From Halopiger aswanensis (lineage in GTDB: Archaea > Halobacteriota > Halobacteria > Halobacteriales > Natrialbaceae), in contig NZ_RAPO01000003.1 of NCBI RefSeq assembly GCF_003610195.1, positions 620,001-684,000 of the forward strand: 64,000 bases of DNA, written 5' to 3'. The position numbers and the translations under genes were made by a program. This document shows, piece by piece, positions 35,019 to 44,128 of the stretch; the stretch's first letter is position 1, and each line of letters opens with the position of its first letter. The notes under the pieces were generated by a model that worked only from the letters and a program-made list of their open reading frames with translations, ran no database searches and was not told the DNA's origin.

Positions 35019-36203
35019 ATGATCGTCGCAGCGACCCTCACGGTGCTCGGTCTCCTGATCGGGATCGGAATCGTCCAGCGGTACGGCCTTCGGCTCTCCG
35101 GAGTCCTCGTCGTGCCGCTGTTCGCCGTGTACGCGCTGTACGATTTCACCGCGATTCCGGCGTTCGCACTCGGCATAATCGCCGCCTACGGCGGCCTGGT
35201 GATCCTCCAGCGCCGAACGTTCCTGTTCGGCCGCCAGCTCCTGCTGGCGAGCATGGGGATCAGCATGGCCGTCCCCCTCGGTGTTTTCGGTGGACTCACA
35301 CTGCTCGGCGTGCCCGGGCTCACCCTGTCCGACGTCACGTTCGTCGGGAGCATCCTCCCGGGCGTCGCCGCGTACAACTACCACCAGCTCGAGTCGGATC
35401 GGCGCCGCGACGACGTGCTGTTGAGCGCCGCGACGTTGCTCGGGTTGACCGGGCTCGGCGTCGCGCTCGTCAACCTTCCCCTGGCCCCGTATCTCGGCTC
35501 GCTGACGCCGCCGGTCCTGTACGGCGAGGGGTCGGATATCGCCGCGATTCAGGGCGTGAGCTTCTCGGACGCCTCGAGTCCCCTCACTGCACCGCCCGCG
35601 GTGATCCTCGCGGCGATCGTCGCGGGGATGGTCGTCTCCGAGGGGGCGTACCTTCGCTGGGGGATCAGACTCAACGGCATCATCGCCTTGCCGTTGCTCG
35701 CGCTGTTTACGCTCCGGTCGGTCGCCGTGTTCCCGCTGTACGTCGCGGGACTCGCCGCCGTCTACGGGCTGATCACGCTGCTTCACCGCTGGACGCTGCT
35801 GTACGGCCGGGTGTTGCTCGCGAGCGGGCTGGTCATCGCGATGGTCGGTTCGGTTCCGGTCGCAATGGTCGCCCCGGTGACGAGCGGGCGGCACCTGTTC
35901 TTCGCGGCGATCCTGATCGGCATCGGTGCGTACAACCTGCATCGGATGCCGCCGGAACACCGCTCGACGTCGATCGCGCTCTCCGCGGGCGCGTTCGTCG
36001 GCTTCCTCGGCGTCTTGGGCTGGGTGGTCGGCCCGCTACCGGAAGCGATCGTCGCCGATCCGGACGTCCTCGAGGCCGGGGCCGTGCTCGTCGCGACCGT
36101 CGTCGTGATCGTCGCCGCGGGGACCGCCCTCCGACTCGAGCGACTCCGACCGAGCGCTGCGGAGCGTCGTCGAATCGCCTCGCACGACCACACCGACTCC
36201 TAA
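35019..36203 (+). CDS. pgsC: PgsC/CapC-like poly-gamma-glutamate synthesis protein, internally duplicated
   Basis: A 394-residue integral membrane protein, more than twice the length of bacterial PgsC (about 150 residues). The two halves repeat each other. Residues about 20-88 (QRYGLRLSGVLVVPLFAVYA...QRRTFLFGRQLLLASMGI) and about 208-278 (LRWGIRLNGIIALPLLALF...HRWTLLYGRVLLASGLVI) align clearly. It therefore looks like two PgsC units fused, with ten or more TM segments. PgsC partners PgsB in polymerising glutamate at the membrane. A 27-bp gap separates it from pgsB, which indicates an operon. Confidence 0.85.
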   Translation: MIVAATLTVLGLLIGIGIVQRYGLRLSGVLVVPLFAVYALYDFTAIPAFALGIIAAYGGLVILQRRTFLFGRQLLLASMGISMAVPLGVFGGLTLLGVPGLTLSDVTFVGSILPGVAAYNYHQLESDRRRDDVLLSAATLLGLTGLGVALVNLPLAPYLGSLTPPVLYGEGSDIAAIQGVSFSDASSPLTAPPAVILAAIVAGMVVSEGAYLRWGIRLNGIIALPLLALFTLRSVAVFPLYVAGLAAVYGLITLLHRWTLLYGRVLLASGLVIAMVGSVPVAMVAPVTSGRHLFFAAILIGIGAYNLHRMPPEHRSTSIALSAGAFVGFLGVLGWVVGPLPEAIVADPDVLEAGAVLVATVVVIVAAGTALRLERLRPSAAERRRIASHDHTDS

Positions 36204-36230
36204 CCCACCACACCTCACTCCACCCCCACG

Positions 36231-37481
36231 ATGGCATACCCAAACTTCGATCTCCCGGTCGCGGAACCGGTCACACGAATCGCGAAGCAACTCGCGACGC
36301 CGCTGACGCGCGGCGTCGATCACCGACAGCGGTTGGCGGATATCGACGTTCGGATCGTCGTCTCCGGCACGCGCGGCAAGTCCGGGACGACCGAACGCAT
36401 CCACGACGTCCTCCGCTCGCGCGGCTACGACGTCTACGCGAAGATCACCGGCAACCACCCGCTGTCGCTGTACAACGGTGAGCGACACGAGGTCGACCGC
36501 GGCGAGCGCGTCACGCTCTACGAGAACGTCCGCGAACTCCGCAAGTACACCCCCGTCGACGCCCTGATCCTCGAGAATCAGGGGATCACGGACTACACGA
36601 CGCGGCTGATGAACGAGGCGTTCGGCAAACCGGACGTGCTCGTCGTCACGAATGTCCGTCAGGATCACCGCGACACGCTCGGCGGCTCTCGCGCCGACAT
36701 CGCCCGCGCGTTCGCTCGGGCCACGCCCGAGGGAACCCACGTCGTCAGCGGCGAACAGGACCCCCGGCTCCGCGCGCTCCTCGAGCGCGAACTCGAGGCG
36801 ATCGGCGCGACGATTTCGCACGTCGACGTCCCGGAAACCCACCGCGACCTGCCGGGCGCGGAGACCGTCTACGCGATCAACGACGTCCTCGCGGCGATCG
36901 GCGAGCAGCCGTTGTCCGACCGCGTCATCGAGGACATGCTCGAGGAGTTCCGAATCGAGTGGACGTCGGTGCCGAACGGCCGCGTGTTCAACGCCGCCGA
37001 CGTCAACGACGTCGAGAGTACGGAACTCGTCAGGCAGGCGTTGGTCGACGGCGGTACCGGCGACGAGGAAGTCGTCCAGCCGTTCCTCTACCTGCGTCGC
37101 GACCGTCGCGCTCGTACCGCATCGTTCCGGGACTACCTCGAGTCGCTCGCCGATCGCGGGGCGATCGAACAGGTACGCGTTGCGGGGGGACACGCGGCGC
37201 TGTTCGCCGAGAAGACGACGTTTCCAGTGGTCGTCCACGACGAGGACGCGGAGTCCGCGGGTGGGGTGTTAGACGAGGCGCTGGCCGACGGCTGGCCGGT
37301 GCTCGTGATGGGGAACACCGTCGCGGAGTTCATGCGAGATCTCGACGATGCGATCCAGCGACGACACGATGCCGTCGATCGACGTCGGCAGGAACGGGAC
37401 GAGGAGACAGACGCGGATGGCGACGACCGAACCGCCTCCGACGAACAGCGTTCGACCGACCCGCAGCAACTGCCAGCGTAG
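36231..37481 (+). CDS. pgsB: PgsB/CapB poly-gamma-glutamate synthase
   Basis: A 416-residue Mur-ligase-type ATP-dependent amide ligase. The P-loop is VVSGTRGKSGTTERIHDVL, followed by VYAKITGNHPLSLYNG and the glutamate/ligase-type segment DALILENQGITDYTTRLMNEAF and VVTNVRQDHRDTLG. These are hallmarks of PgsB/CapB, which activates and links glutamate through gamma-carboxylates. The C-terminal 45 residues are an acidic tail. It lies between the PgsC-like gene and a TAT-exported hydrolase-like gene, all in one direction with short gaps. Confidence 0.93.
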   Translation: MAYPNFDLPVAEPVTRIAKQLATPLTRGVDHRQRLADIDVRIVVSGTRGKSGTTERIHDVLRSRGYDVYAKITGNHPLSLYNGERHEVDRGERVTLYENVRELRKYTPVDALILENQGITDYTTRLMNEAFGKPDVLVVTNVRQDHRDTLGGSRADIARAFARATPEGTHVVSGEQDPRLRALLERELEAIGATISHVDVPETHRDLPGAETVYAINDVLAAIGEQPLSDRVIEDMLEEFRIEWTSVPNGRVFNAADVNDVESTELVRQALVDGGTGDEEVVQPFLYLRRDRRARTASFRDYLESLADRGAIEQVRVAGGHAALFAEKTTFPVVVHDEDAESAGGVLDEALADGWPVLVMGNTVAEFMRDLDDAIQRRHDAVDRRRQERDEETDADGDDRTASDEQRSTDPQQLPA

Positions 37482-37522
37482 TCCGATCCGACCGGCCACG
37501 ACACACCACACCACCTCCGACG

Positions 37523-38635
37523 ATGACAGACAACGATACTGACTCCGACACCGACTCCACGCGGCATCGTTTCCGACCATCCCGCCGAACGTTCCTCGGC
37601 GCGGCACTCGCCTCACCGGCCGCACTGGGACTCGGCGTGACCAGCTACCAAGCCGCGACGCGGCCCGACAGCGACGTCTCCTACGACACCGGCCTCGTCT
37701 GCTCGCTCGCCGATACCCAGGACGACCTCGACGGCAACCAGCACGCGATCTCGGCCGATCCGCGACTGCTCGAGGCCCACGGGCTGTCGGCCGGGGACCA
37801 GCTCCGGGTCGAGCGCTCCGACGACGAGTTCGCGGCCTACACGGTCGCCGAGAGCCGCCCCGAGGCGCCACAGGGAATCGTCCGCATGTCCGACAGCGGG
37901 CAGTACCGCCTCGACCTCGCCGACCGAGAGTGGTCGGCCGAGGACGATCTGAACACGTGTCCCGCGCCCCGAACCGATCACTCGCTCGAGGACGAGTTCG
38001 AAGCCGACATCTCGACGACCCTGCCGCGACCGGATCTCTCGGTCGACGAGGCCCGCGAGCAGGGCGAACTCGTCGAGCAACTCGACGAGGGCGACGAGTC
38101 GCTGGTCGCGATCGCACCCCACGGCGGCGGCATGCAGCCGTGGACCGACGAGCAGGCGGCCCGCGTCGGCGAACTCGCGTCGGCGACGAGCTGGCGAGCG
38201 CTCGGCTGGGGCCCCTCGCCCGAGGGCGGCGCGTTCCGCCGGTGGTACGTCCCGTCCACGGAGATTTCCCCGGCCTCGTACCCGAAACTCGCCGAGATCG
38301 CCGACACCGAGTTCGACGTCGCCGTCGACTTCGGTGGCGTCTGCGAGTCGGGTATCGAGGTCGGCGGCACCGCCGACGAGTCGCTGCGCGCCGAGATTCG
38401 CGATGCGATCAACGAGGCACTGCCGCGCTGTGCCGTCGAAGCGACGCTCCCCGACGAGCCCGACGGCACGGCCGACTCGATGCTGGTCAACCGGCTCGGC
38501 GAGGACGGCGTCTTCGTCTCCCAGAGCTACGCGACCCGCCGCGCGTACTGGAAGCAGATCGCTCACGGCGTCGCCGCCGCCCTGAGCGACGACGTGAGCG
38601 CCGCCCTCGCATCGCTCGAGTCGGCCGGCTGTTAG
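37523..38635 (+). CDS. TAT-exported poly-gamma-glutamate hydrolase-like protein
   Basis: A 370-residue protein with a twin-arginine signal (PSRRTFLGAALASPAALGLG). It shows the pattern of the PghP-like poly-gamma-glutamate hydrolase (DUF867) family: VAIAPHGGGMQPWTDEQA near 195, a Gly-rich middle, and a C-terminal VNRLGEDGVFVSQSYATR segment. The HG that follows in known members appears as DFGGVCESG here, so one metal or catalytic ligand may be missing. As third gene of the PGA operon, it may trim, release or bind the polymer outside the cell. The ATG at 37523 puts the signal peptide at the N-terminus. Confidence 0.75.
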   Translation: MTDNDTDSDTDSTRHRFRPSRRTFLGAALASPAALGLGVTSYQAATRPDSDVSYDTGLVCSLADTQDDLDGNQHAISADPRLLEAHGLSAGDQLRVERSDDEFAAYTVAESRPEAPQGIVRMSDSGQYRLDLADREWSAEDDLNTCPAPRTDHSLEDEFEADISTTLPRPDLSVDEAREQGELVEQLDEGDESLVAIAPHGGGMQPWTDEQAARVGELASATSWRALGWGPSPEGGAFRRWYVPSTEISPASYPKLAEIADTEFDVAVDFGGVCESGIEVGGTADESLRAEIRDAINEALPRCAVEATLPDEPDGTADSMLVNRLGEDGVFVSQSYATRRAYWKQIAHGVAAALSDDVSAALASLESAGC

Positions 38636-38716
38636 CGCCCCGAACGTCGGCCCGACGGCGCTATTTTTCGGCTTGATTCGAAGGCGGTATACTTGTCCCG
38701 GCCCCATATCGACCCG

Positions 38717-39661
38717 ATGCCACTGCGCGTGACGTTTTTGGGAACGGCCGGGGCGATTCCGACGACCGAGCGGAATCCGAGCGGAATCTTCGTCTCCCGC
38801 GAGGGCGAGGAGCTGCTGTTCGACGCCGGCGAGGGGACCCAGCGCCAGATGATGCGCTTTGGCACCGGCTTTTCGGTCTCGCACCTGTTCGTCACGCACC
38901 TCCACGGCGACCACGTCCTCGGGATTCCGGGGCTGCTCCAGACCATGGACTTCAACGAGCGCGAGGAGCCCCTCGCGATTCACACGCCACGCGGCACGCG
39001 CCGGAAACTCGAGTCGCTCGTGAACGCCCTCGACAACGACCCCGCCTTCCCCGTGCGGATCAACGAGGTCGGCGACGGGGACGTGGCCTACCGCGCCGAC
39101 GAGTACGAGGTCCGCGCGTTCGGGACCGACCACGACGCCCGGTCGGTCGGCTACGCCCTCGTCGAGGACGACCGCAAGGGCCGGTTCGACCGCGAGCGCG
39201 CCGAGGAACTCGGCGTCCCGGTCGGGCCGAAGTTCTCTAAACTCCACGAGGGCACCCCCGTCGAACTCGAGGACGGCACCGTCGTCGAGCCCGAGCAGGT
39301 CGTCGGCGACCCGCGACCGGGGCGTACGATCGTCTACACCGGTGATACGCGGCCGACGGTGGCGACGATCGAAGTCGCCGACGACCCCGACCTGCTGATC
39401 CACGACGCGACCTTCGCCGAGGATCGGGCCGACCGCGCGACGAAGACGGCCCACTCGACGGCCAAACAGGCCGCCGAAATCGCCAACCGGGCCGGTGCGA
39501 GTCGGCTGGCGCTGATGCACCTGTCCTCGCGCTACGCGGGCTATACGGACGATCACCTCGCGGAGGCCCGCGAGGTGTTCGACGGCGAGGTCTTCGTCCC
39601 CGAGGACGGGCAGAAACTCGAGATTCCGTATCCTGACGCGGACGCAGACCCGGACGAGTAG
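38717..39661 (+). CDS. rnz: Ribonuclease Z
   Basis: A 314-residue metallo-beta-lactamase-fold endonuclease that removes the 3' trailer of tRNA precursors. The zinc-binding motif is VTHLHGDHVLGIPGLL at about 61-76; the further ligands lie in FGTDHD, VYTGDT and LMHLSSRY. The N-terminus MPLRVTFLGTAGAIPT and the exosite insertion match standard archaeal tRNase Z. A TATA element (GGTATACTT, about 38686-38694) lies 27 bp before the chosen ATG, indicating a leaderless mRNA. Confidence 0.95.
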   Translation: MPLRVTFLGTAGAIPTTERNPSGIFVSREGEELLFDAGEGTQRQMMRFGTGFSVSHLFVTHLHGDHVLGIPGLLQTMDFNEREEPLAIHTPRGTRRKLESLVNALDNDPAFPVRINEVGDGDVAYRADEYEVRAFGTDHDARSVGYALVEDDRKGRFDRERAEELGVPVGPKFSKLHEGTPVELEDGTVVEPEQVVGDPRPGRTIVYTGDTRPTVATIEVADDPDLLIHDATFAEDRADRATKTAHSTAKQAAEIANRAGASRLALMHLSSRYAGYTDDHLAEAREVFDGEVFVPEDGQKLEIPYPDADADPDE

Positions 39662-39700
39662 CCGGTCGACCGAGACGCCGAGACGCTATTCGCGGAGACG

Positions 39701-40675
39701 CTACTCGTGGCCGTACACCGGCACCGGCTCGTAGGGCTCCTCGAGGTAGTCGACGTCCGAATCTGAAAGGTCGATCTCGAGCGCTTCCACCGCTTCTTCG
39801 AGGTGCTCGACGCTCGAGGTGCCGACGATCGGCGCGGTCACGTTGTCGTTCTGGAAGTGCCAGGCCAGCGCGATCTGGGCCATCGTGACGCCCTTCTCGT
39901 CGGCCAGTTCCTGAACCCGTTCGTTGATCGCCTCGCTGCCCGAGAACTCGTGGTAGGGGACGCCGGCCTCTTCGGCCTCGTGCTCGCCGCGGGTCGTCGT
40001 CTGGAACTCCTCGTGGGGACGTGCGAGGTAGCCCGCCCCGAGCGGGCTCCACGGAATCGTGCCGACGTCGTACTGCTCGCAGACGGGGTACATCTCGCGC
40101 TCCTCCTCGCGGTAGGCCAGATGATAGAGGTTCTGCATCGTCTCGAACGGCGCCAGTCCCTCCCGCTCGCTCACTCGCCGGGCCTCGAGGAACTGGTGGG
40201 CCCACATCGACGAGGCGCCGATATGGCGAACCTTGCCGCGCCGGACGGCGTCGTCTAACGCCCGCAGCGTCGTCTCGATCGGCGTGTCGTAATCCCAGCG
40301 GTGGATCTGGTAGAGGTCGAGCGCGTCCATCCCCAGCCGGTCCAGGGTGTGTTCGAGTTCCTGTTCGATGGTCTTTCTCGAGAGCCCGGTCGCGTTGCGG
40401 TGGTCGTTTGCGCCCCTGAACCGGACCTTCGAGGCGACGACCATCTCGTCGCGGTCGTAGTCGGCGAGCACGTCGCCGAGGATCTCCTCGCTCTCGCCGT
40501 AGGAGTAGATATTGGCGGTGTCGAAGAAGTTGATTCCCAGATCGATCGCGCGCTCGATGAGTTCGCGGCTCTCATCCTCGTCTAACATCCACTCGCGATC
40601 GGTGCCGAAGCTCATGCAGCCGAGACAGATCTTGCTGACTTCCATGCCGGTCGAACCGAGTGTGGTGTACTCCAT
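39701..40675 (-). CDS. Aldo/keto reductase
   Basis: A 324-residue NADPH-dependent aldo/keto reductase of the TIM-barrel family. The active-site signature is visible: Asp and Tyr in INFFDTANIYSYGESEEILG, Lys in VVASKVRF, and His in LYQIHRWDYDTPIE. The cofactor segment ITAPIVGTSSVEHLEEAVEAL-like is near the C-terminus. The YakC/YajO-type N-terminus MEYTTLGSTGMEVSKICLG fixes the ATG at 40675. The physiological substrate is unknown. A TATA-like GCTATTTGA on the minus strand lies at about 40701-40709. Confidence 0.92.
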   Translation of the reverse strand: MEYTTLGSTGMEVSKICLGCMSFGTDREWMLDEDESRELIERAIDLGINFFDTANIYSYGESEEILGDVLADYDRDEMVVASKVRFRGANDHRNATGLSRKTIEQELEHTLDRLGMDALDLYQIHRWDYDTPIETTLRALDDAVRRGKVRHIGASSMWAHQFLEARRVSEREGLAPFETMQNLYHLAYREEEREMYPVCEQYDVGTIPWSPLGAGYLARPHEEFQTTTRGEHEAEEAGVPYHEFSGSEAINERVQELADEKGVTMAQIALAWHFQNDNVTAPIVGTSSVEHLEEAVEALEIDLSDSDVDYLEEPYEPVPVYGHE

Positions 40676-40846
40676 GCGAACACATGACTCAGGGGCCGTC
40701 AAATAGCCACGGTCAGCGGCAGAACAGTTACGACAGCCACGTAATGAGACGTGCCTGTGGCCGCCCCGTGACCGGTCGACGAACTCGAGAAGCGAGTTCT
40801 CGTCCTCGAATCCCGACACTGAACCGCCGTTGCCCCCCGCCATGGG

Positions 40847-40854
40847 TTTATATT
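40847..40854 (+). promoter_or_regulatory. TATA element of the DUF460 gene
   Basis: TTTATATT is centred about 27 bp before the GTG at 40877. It is a strong archaeal TATA box and indicates a leaderless mRNA starting with GTG. Confidence 0.55.
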
Positions 40855-40876
40855 CGGGGATTGCCTAACGGTATCC

Positions 40877-42850
40877 GTGAGCACCCGAACGAGTGCGCTC
40901 GATGCAGTCGTCTTCGGAGTCGACGTGCAAAGCGGCGACGTGCGGGGCGACGCGCCCTCCTACGCACTGGTTAGGTACGACGGCGAGGAGGTCCGCCGCG
41001 ACGTCGTCTCCCACCGCAAACTCCGGCGACTGATCGACGACGAGGAGCCGGCGATCGTCGCGACGGACAACATGTACGAGCTGGCCGCCGACAAGGACCA
41101 GCTCATCCACTTCCTCGGGTCACTGCCCTCCGGAACCAAGCTCGTCCAGGTGACCGGCGCCGAGCAGCCCGAACCCCTCTCCCGGGTCGCGAAGCGCCAC
41201 GGAATCCCCTACGGCAAGCAACCGATGAAGGAGGCCGAGGCCGCGGCCCGCCTCGCGGCCCACAACGTCGGCTACGAGGTGTCGGCCTTTACCGACACTA
41301 CGGAGGTCAAGGTCTCGAGGGGCCGCTCGACCGGCAGCGGCGGCTGGAGCGAGGACCGCTACACCCGCCGCATCCACGGCTCCGTCAAGAAACGCTCCCG
41401 CGAAGTCGAATCGGAACTCGAGGACGCCAACCTCGAGTACGAGCGCGACGTTCGGGAGGCCTACGGCGGCTACGCGAACGCCGTCTTCACCGTCGAAGCC
41501 AAGCCCAGCGAGATTCCGGTCTCGCGCAACCGCTCGGGCGACGTTCGCGTCGAGATCGAACGGGAGCGCCGGGACGGCATCGAGTTCCGGCCGCTCGCCA
41601 AGCGCCGGGACCACGTCATCGTCGGGATCGACCCCGGCACGACGACCGCCGTCGCCATCGTCGGCCTCGAGGGCGAGGTGTTAGACGTCTGGAGCTCCCG
41701 GACCAGCGACACCGCCGAGGTCATCGAGTGGATCGTCGAGCGGGGCCGGCCGATCGTCGTCGCGGCGGACGTAACGCCGATGCCCGAGACGGTGGAAAAA
41801 TTCCGCCGGAGCTTCGACGCCGCCGGTTGGGCCCCCGAGACCGACCTGCCGGTCGACGAGAAGCAACACCGCACGCGCGAGCACCCCTACGAGAACGACC
41901 ACCAGCGCGACGCGATGGCAGCCGCGCTCTACGCCTTCGACGCCCGCGAGGACCAGTTCGAGCGCATCGCCCGGAAGCTGCCGCCGGGTCTCGACCGCGG
42001 CGAGGTGACCGCCCGCGTCGTCGCCGGCGAGGAGAGCGTCGAGGCCGTCCTCGCGGATCTCGAGGACGACGACGACGGCGAGGAGGAGTCGACCGAGCAC
42101 CAGCCCCGCGAACTCACCGAAGAAGAGAAGCGGATCAAGGACCTCAAGCGCCAGGTCGAGCGCCTCCAGTCGCACGTCGACACCCTCGAGGACCGCCTCG
42201 AGCAGAAGGACGACCGCATCGACGACCTCGAGTCCGAACTCGAGGCTGCCCGCCGCAAGGAGCGCAAGGAGGTCCGGAAGGACCGCGAGGTGACCCGCTA
42301 TCGCCGCAAGGCCGAGCGCCTCGAGTACGAGCGCGACGAGGCCCGCGAAGAGGTCGAAGCCTTAGAGAAGAAAGTCGAGCGGATGAAGGCCCTCTGGAAG
42401 CTCGACCACTCGAACTTCAGCGACGTCTCGGCGAAGAAGGAGGGACTCGTTCCCGTAAAGGTCGTCGAGAAGTTCACCAAAGGAGCCATTCGGGAGGCCG
42501 ACGAACAGTACGGGATCGCCCCGGGCGACGTCGTCTACCTTCGGGACGCCAGCGGCGCGGGCCGCTCGACGGCCGAACTCCTCGCGGACTTCGAGCCGCG
42601 AGTCATCCTGAAAGACGGCGGGCTCTCCGATATCGCCGACGAGATCCTCTTCGACGAGGAAATCCCGGTCGGTCCCGCCGACGACGTCGCCATGCAGGAG
42701 GTCGACGAACTCGCCGTCGCCCGCGAGGACGACGTCGAGGCCGTCATCGACGACTGGCACGAGCGCGCTCGCGATCGCCGCCTCGACCGGAAGGCCGAGA
42801 TGGTCGATCAACTCATCAGCGAGCACCGGGCCGGCAACAACGAAGTCTAA
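40877..42850 (+). CDS. DUF460 domain protein (RNase H-like nuclease fold, coiled coil)
   Basis: A 657-residue protein conserved among archaea as DUF460. The N-terminal region (about 1-190) has RuvC/RNase H-like features (VFGVDVQSGDV). A second RNase H-like domain follows (about 245-370: VIVGIDPGTTTAVAIVGLEGEVLDVWSS, with Asp and His downstream in HPYENDHQRDAMAAALYAF). A long charged coiled coil runs at about 415-515, and a C-terminal domain at about 520-640. The fold implies a metal-dependent nuclease on branched or structured nucleic acid, but the activity is unproven. It starts at GTG. Confidence 0.85.
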   Translation: MSTRTSALDAVVFGVDVQSGDVRGDAPSYALVRYDGEEVRRDVVSHRKLRRLIDDEEPAIVATDNMYELAADKDQLIHFLGSLPSGTKLVQVTGAEQPEPLSRVAKRHGIPYGKQPMKEAEAAARLAAHNVGYEVSAFTDTTEVKVSRGRSTGSGGWSEDRYTRRIHGSVKKRSREVESELEDANLEYERDVREAYGGYANAVFTVEAKPSEIPVSRNRSGDVRVEIERERRDGIEFRPLAKRRDHVIVGIDPGTTTAVAIVGLEGEVLDVWSSRTSDTAEVIEWIVERGRPIVVAADVTPMPETVEKFRRSFDAAGWAPETDLPVDEKQHRTREHPYENDHQRDAMAAALYAFDAREDQFERIARKLPPGLDRGEVTARVVAGEESVEAVLADLEDDDDGEEESTEHQPRELTEEEKRIKDLKRQVERLQSHVDTLEDRLEQKDDRIDDLESELEAARRKERKEVRKDREVTRYRRKAERLEYERDEAREEVEALEKKVERMKALWKLDHSNFSDVSAKKEGLVPVKVVEKFTKGAIREADEQYGIAPGDVVYLRDASGAGRSTAELLADFEPRVILKDGGLSDIADEILFDEEIPVGPADDVAMQEVDELAVAREDDVEAVIDDWHERARDRRLDRKAEMVDQLISEHRAGNNEV

Positions 42851-42965
42851 GGTCGATCCGTCGCGATTTCTCGGTTCGGTCTGCGATGCCGCGCTCGAGT
42901 TCGGGTTCGGGCTCTATCTCGAGTTCGAGTTCGACTTCGGGTTTAAGTGCCGCTCAGGTGTGGAT

Positions 42966-43220
42966 TCAGTCCGCCGACTCCACCGGCGAGAGCACCTGCG
43001 GCACCTCTTCGACGTCGACTTCGTCGGTCAGATCCTCGGCGTCGTCGACCGGCCCGTTGACGAACAGCGCGTGCCCGATGAACGCGAGCGCCACGATTCC
43101 GAGCGCGGCAATCGAGACCTCGAGGGCGATCGGCGTGACGTAGCCGATGAGCGCCCCCACGGCGAGACTCCCGCCGATACAACCTAACACGAGATCGTAA
43201 TAGTGCAGCGAGTAGCCCAT
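42966..43220 (-). CDS. Small conserved membrane protein
   Basis: An 84-residue protein beginning MGYSLHYYDLVLGCIGGSLAVG, with two membrane segments (about 8-28 and 33-55) and an acidic C-terminal tail. It looks like a widely conserved haloarchaeal membrane protein of unknown function. The ATG at 43220 is preferred to one five codons upstream because it starts the conserved sequence. Confidence 0.7.
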   Translation of the reverse strand: MGYSLHYYDLVLGCIGGSLAVGALIGYVTPIALEVSIAALGIVALAFIGHALFVNGPVDDAEDLTDEVDVEEVPQVLSPVESAD

Positions 43221-43362
43221 ACCGGATGGACACACTGGGGCGGCAAAACGGTCAGGGGTGCGATCGCGCGGTTCCGCGGCCCGTCGTCTCAGGCTTCGCA
43301 GTTTCGCGCTCGTCGTCTCGCGACTCGCGGACTCGTGGCCCGGGGGTCGGCTCGAGCGGCTG

Positions 43363-43542
43363 TTAGAACATGCCGAAGCTCTGGAGCATACCCGAGACCA
43401 GCGACTTCACGACCAGTCCGAGGCCGACGAGCACGAGCGCCATCCCAGCGGCGATGATCGGGTTCGCGTAGGCAATGAGTCCGATACCGCCGAGTAACAC
43501 TACGACGCCGACGATCCCGAGGGGACCGATCTTGTCGATCAT
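43363..43542 (-). CDS. 59-residue hydrophobic membrane protein, DUF7470-like
   Basis: A very short gene coding for 59 residues: MIDKIGPLGIVGVVVLLGGI, then AYANPIIAAGMALVLVGLGL, then VVKSLVSGMLQSFGMF. The first two parts form two membrane segments separated by a short turn with Asn-Pro, and the third is an amphipathic tail. It resembles the small haloarchaeal family I recall as DUF7470. Composition and codon bias are coherent, and it has a proper start and stop, so it is probably real. The function is unknown. Confidence 0.7.
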   Translation of the reverse strand: MIDKIGPLGIVGVVVLLGGIGLIAYANPIIAAGMALVLVGLGLVVKSLVSGMLQSFGMF

Positions 43543-43715
43543 ACGCAGGAGTGGTCAGGCGACGGAAATAAACGACGTGGTTTGCCGGCCGCTCGAGCGG
43601 TCGTCGCGCGTGCACAGCAGGCGTCGCGAGTCCGTTCGCTCTCCCCGCCCTCGTGGTGCGATCCCCGCGCGGAAATCGATAAAGGGTTAAACGCTTCCAA
43701 CGCGAATTTGGCCGT

Positions 43716-44006
43716 ATGAGTGACGACGGCGACGGCGGTCGCAAGAACCTCCGGATGCCAGAGGACGACGAGGTCTTCGCGACCGTCACTGACATGCTCG
43801 GGGCGAATCGGGTGAAAGTACGCTGTGCTGATGGGACAGAGCGCACCGCGCGCATCCCCGGCAAGATGCAAAAGCGCATCTGGATCCGCGAGGACGACGT
43901 CGTCCTCGTCGAACCCTGGGACTGGCAGGACGAGAAGGCCGATATCACCTGGCGCTACGAGAAGAGCGAAGCCGACCAGCTGCGAGAAGAAGGCCATATT
44001 CAGTAG
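43716..44006 (+). CDS. eif1a: Translation initiation factor aIF-1A
   Basis: A 96-residue S1-like OB-fold protein, the archaeal counterpart of eIF1A and bacterial IF1, which occupies the A site of the small ribosomal subunit during initiation. The core [48 protein letters not shown] is typical. Residues 1-14 are the short polar N-terminus of the archaeal type. A GGTTAAAC TATA-like element at about 43684-43691 lies 28 bp before the ATG. Confidence 0.96.
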   Translation: MSDDGDGGRKNLRMPEDDEVFATVTDMLGANRVKVRCADGTERTARIPGKMQKRIWIREDDVVLVEPWDWQDEKADITWRYEKSEADQLREEGHIQ

Positions 44007-44128
44007 ACCGACCTTTTGCGCTGCGCTCACAGCGGCGCTGCGCACCGCTGTTCGCTCGGCAAAACGTCGATGAAAAGCACTCCTCCTTCCCCTCCATTCA
44101 CTGCGTTCATTCTGGGTCAGTCGTCGGC

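Noticed and set aside
37613-39556. A 647-codon minus-strand frame across the hydrolase-like and RNase Z genes
   Set aside because: RNase Z is unmistakable on the plus strand, and the antisense product has no family features.
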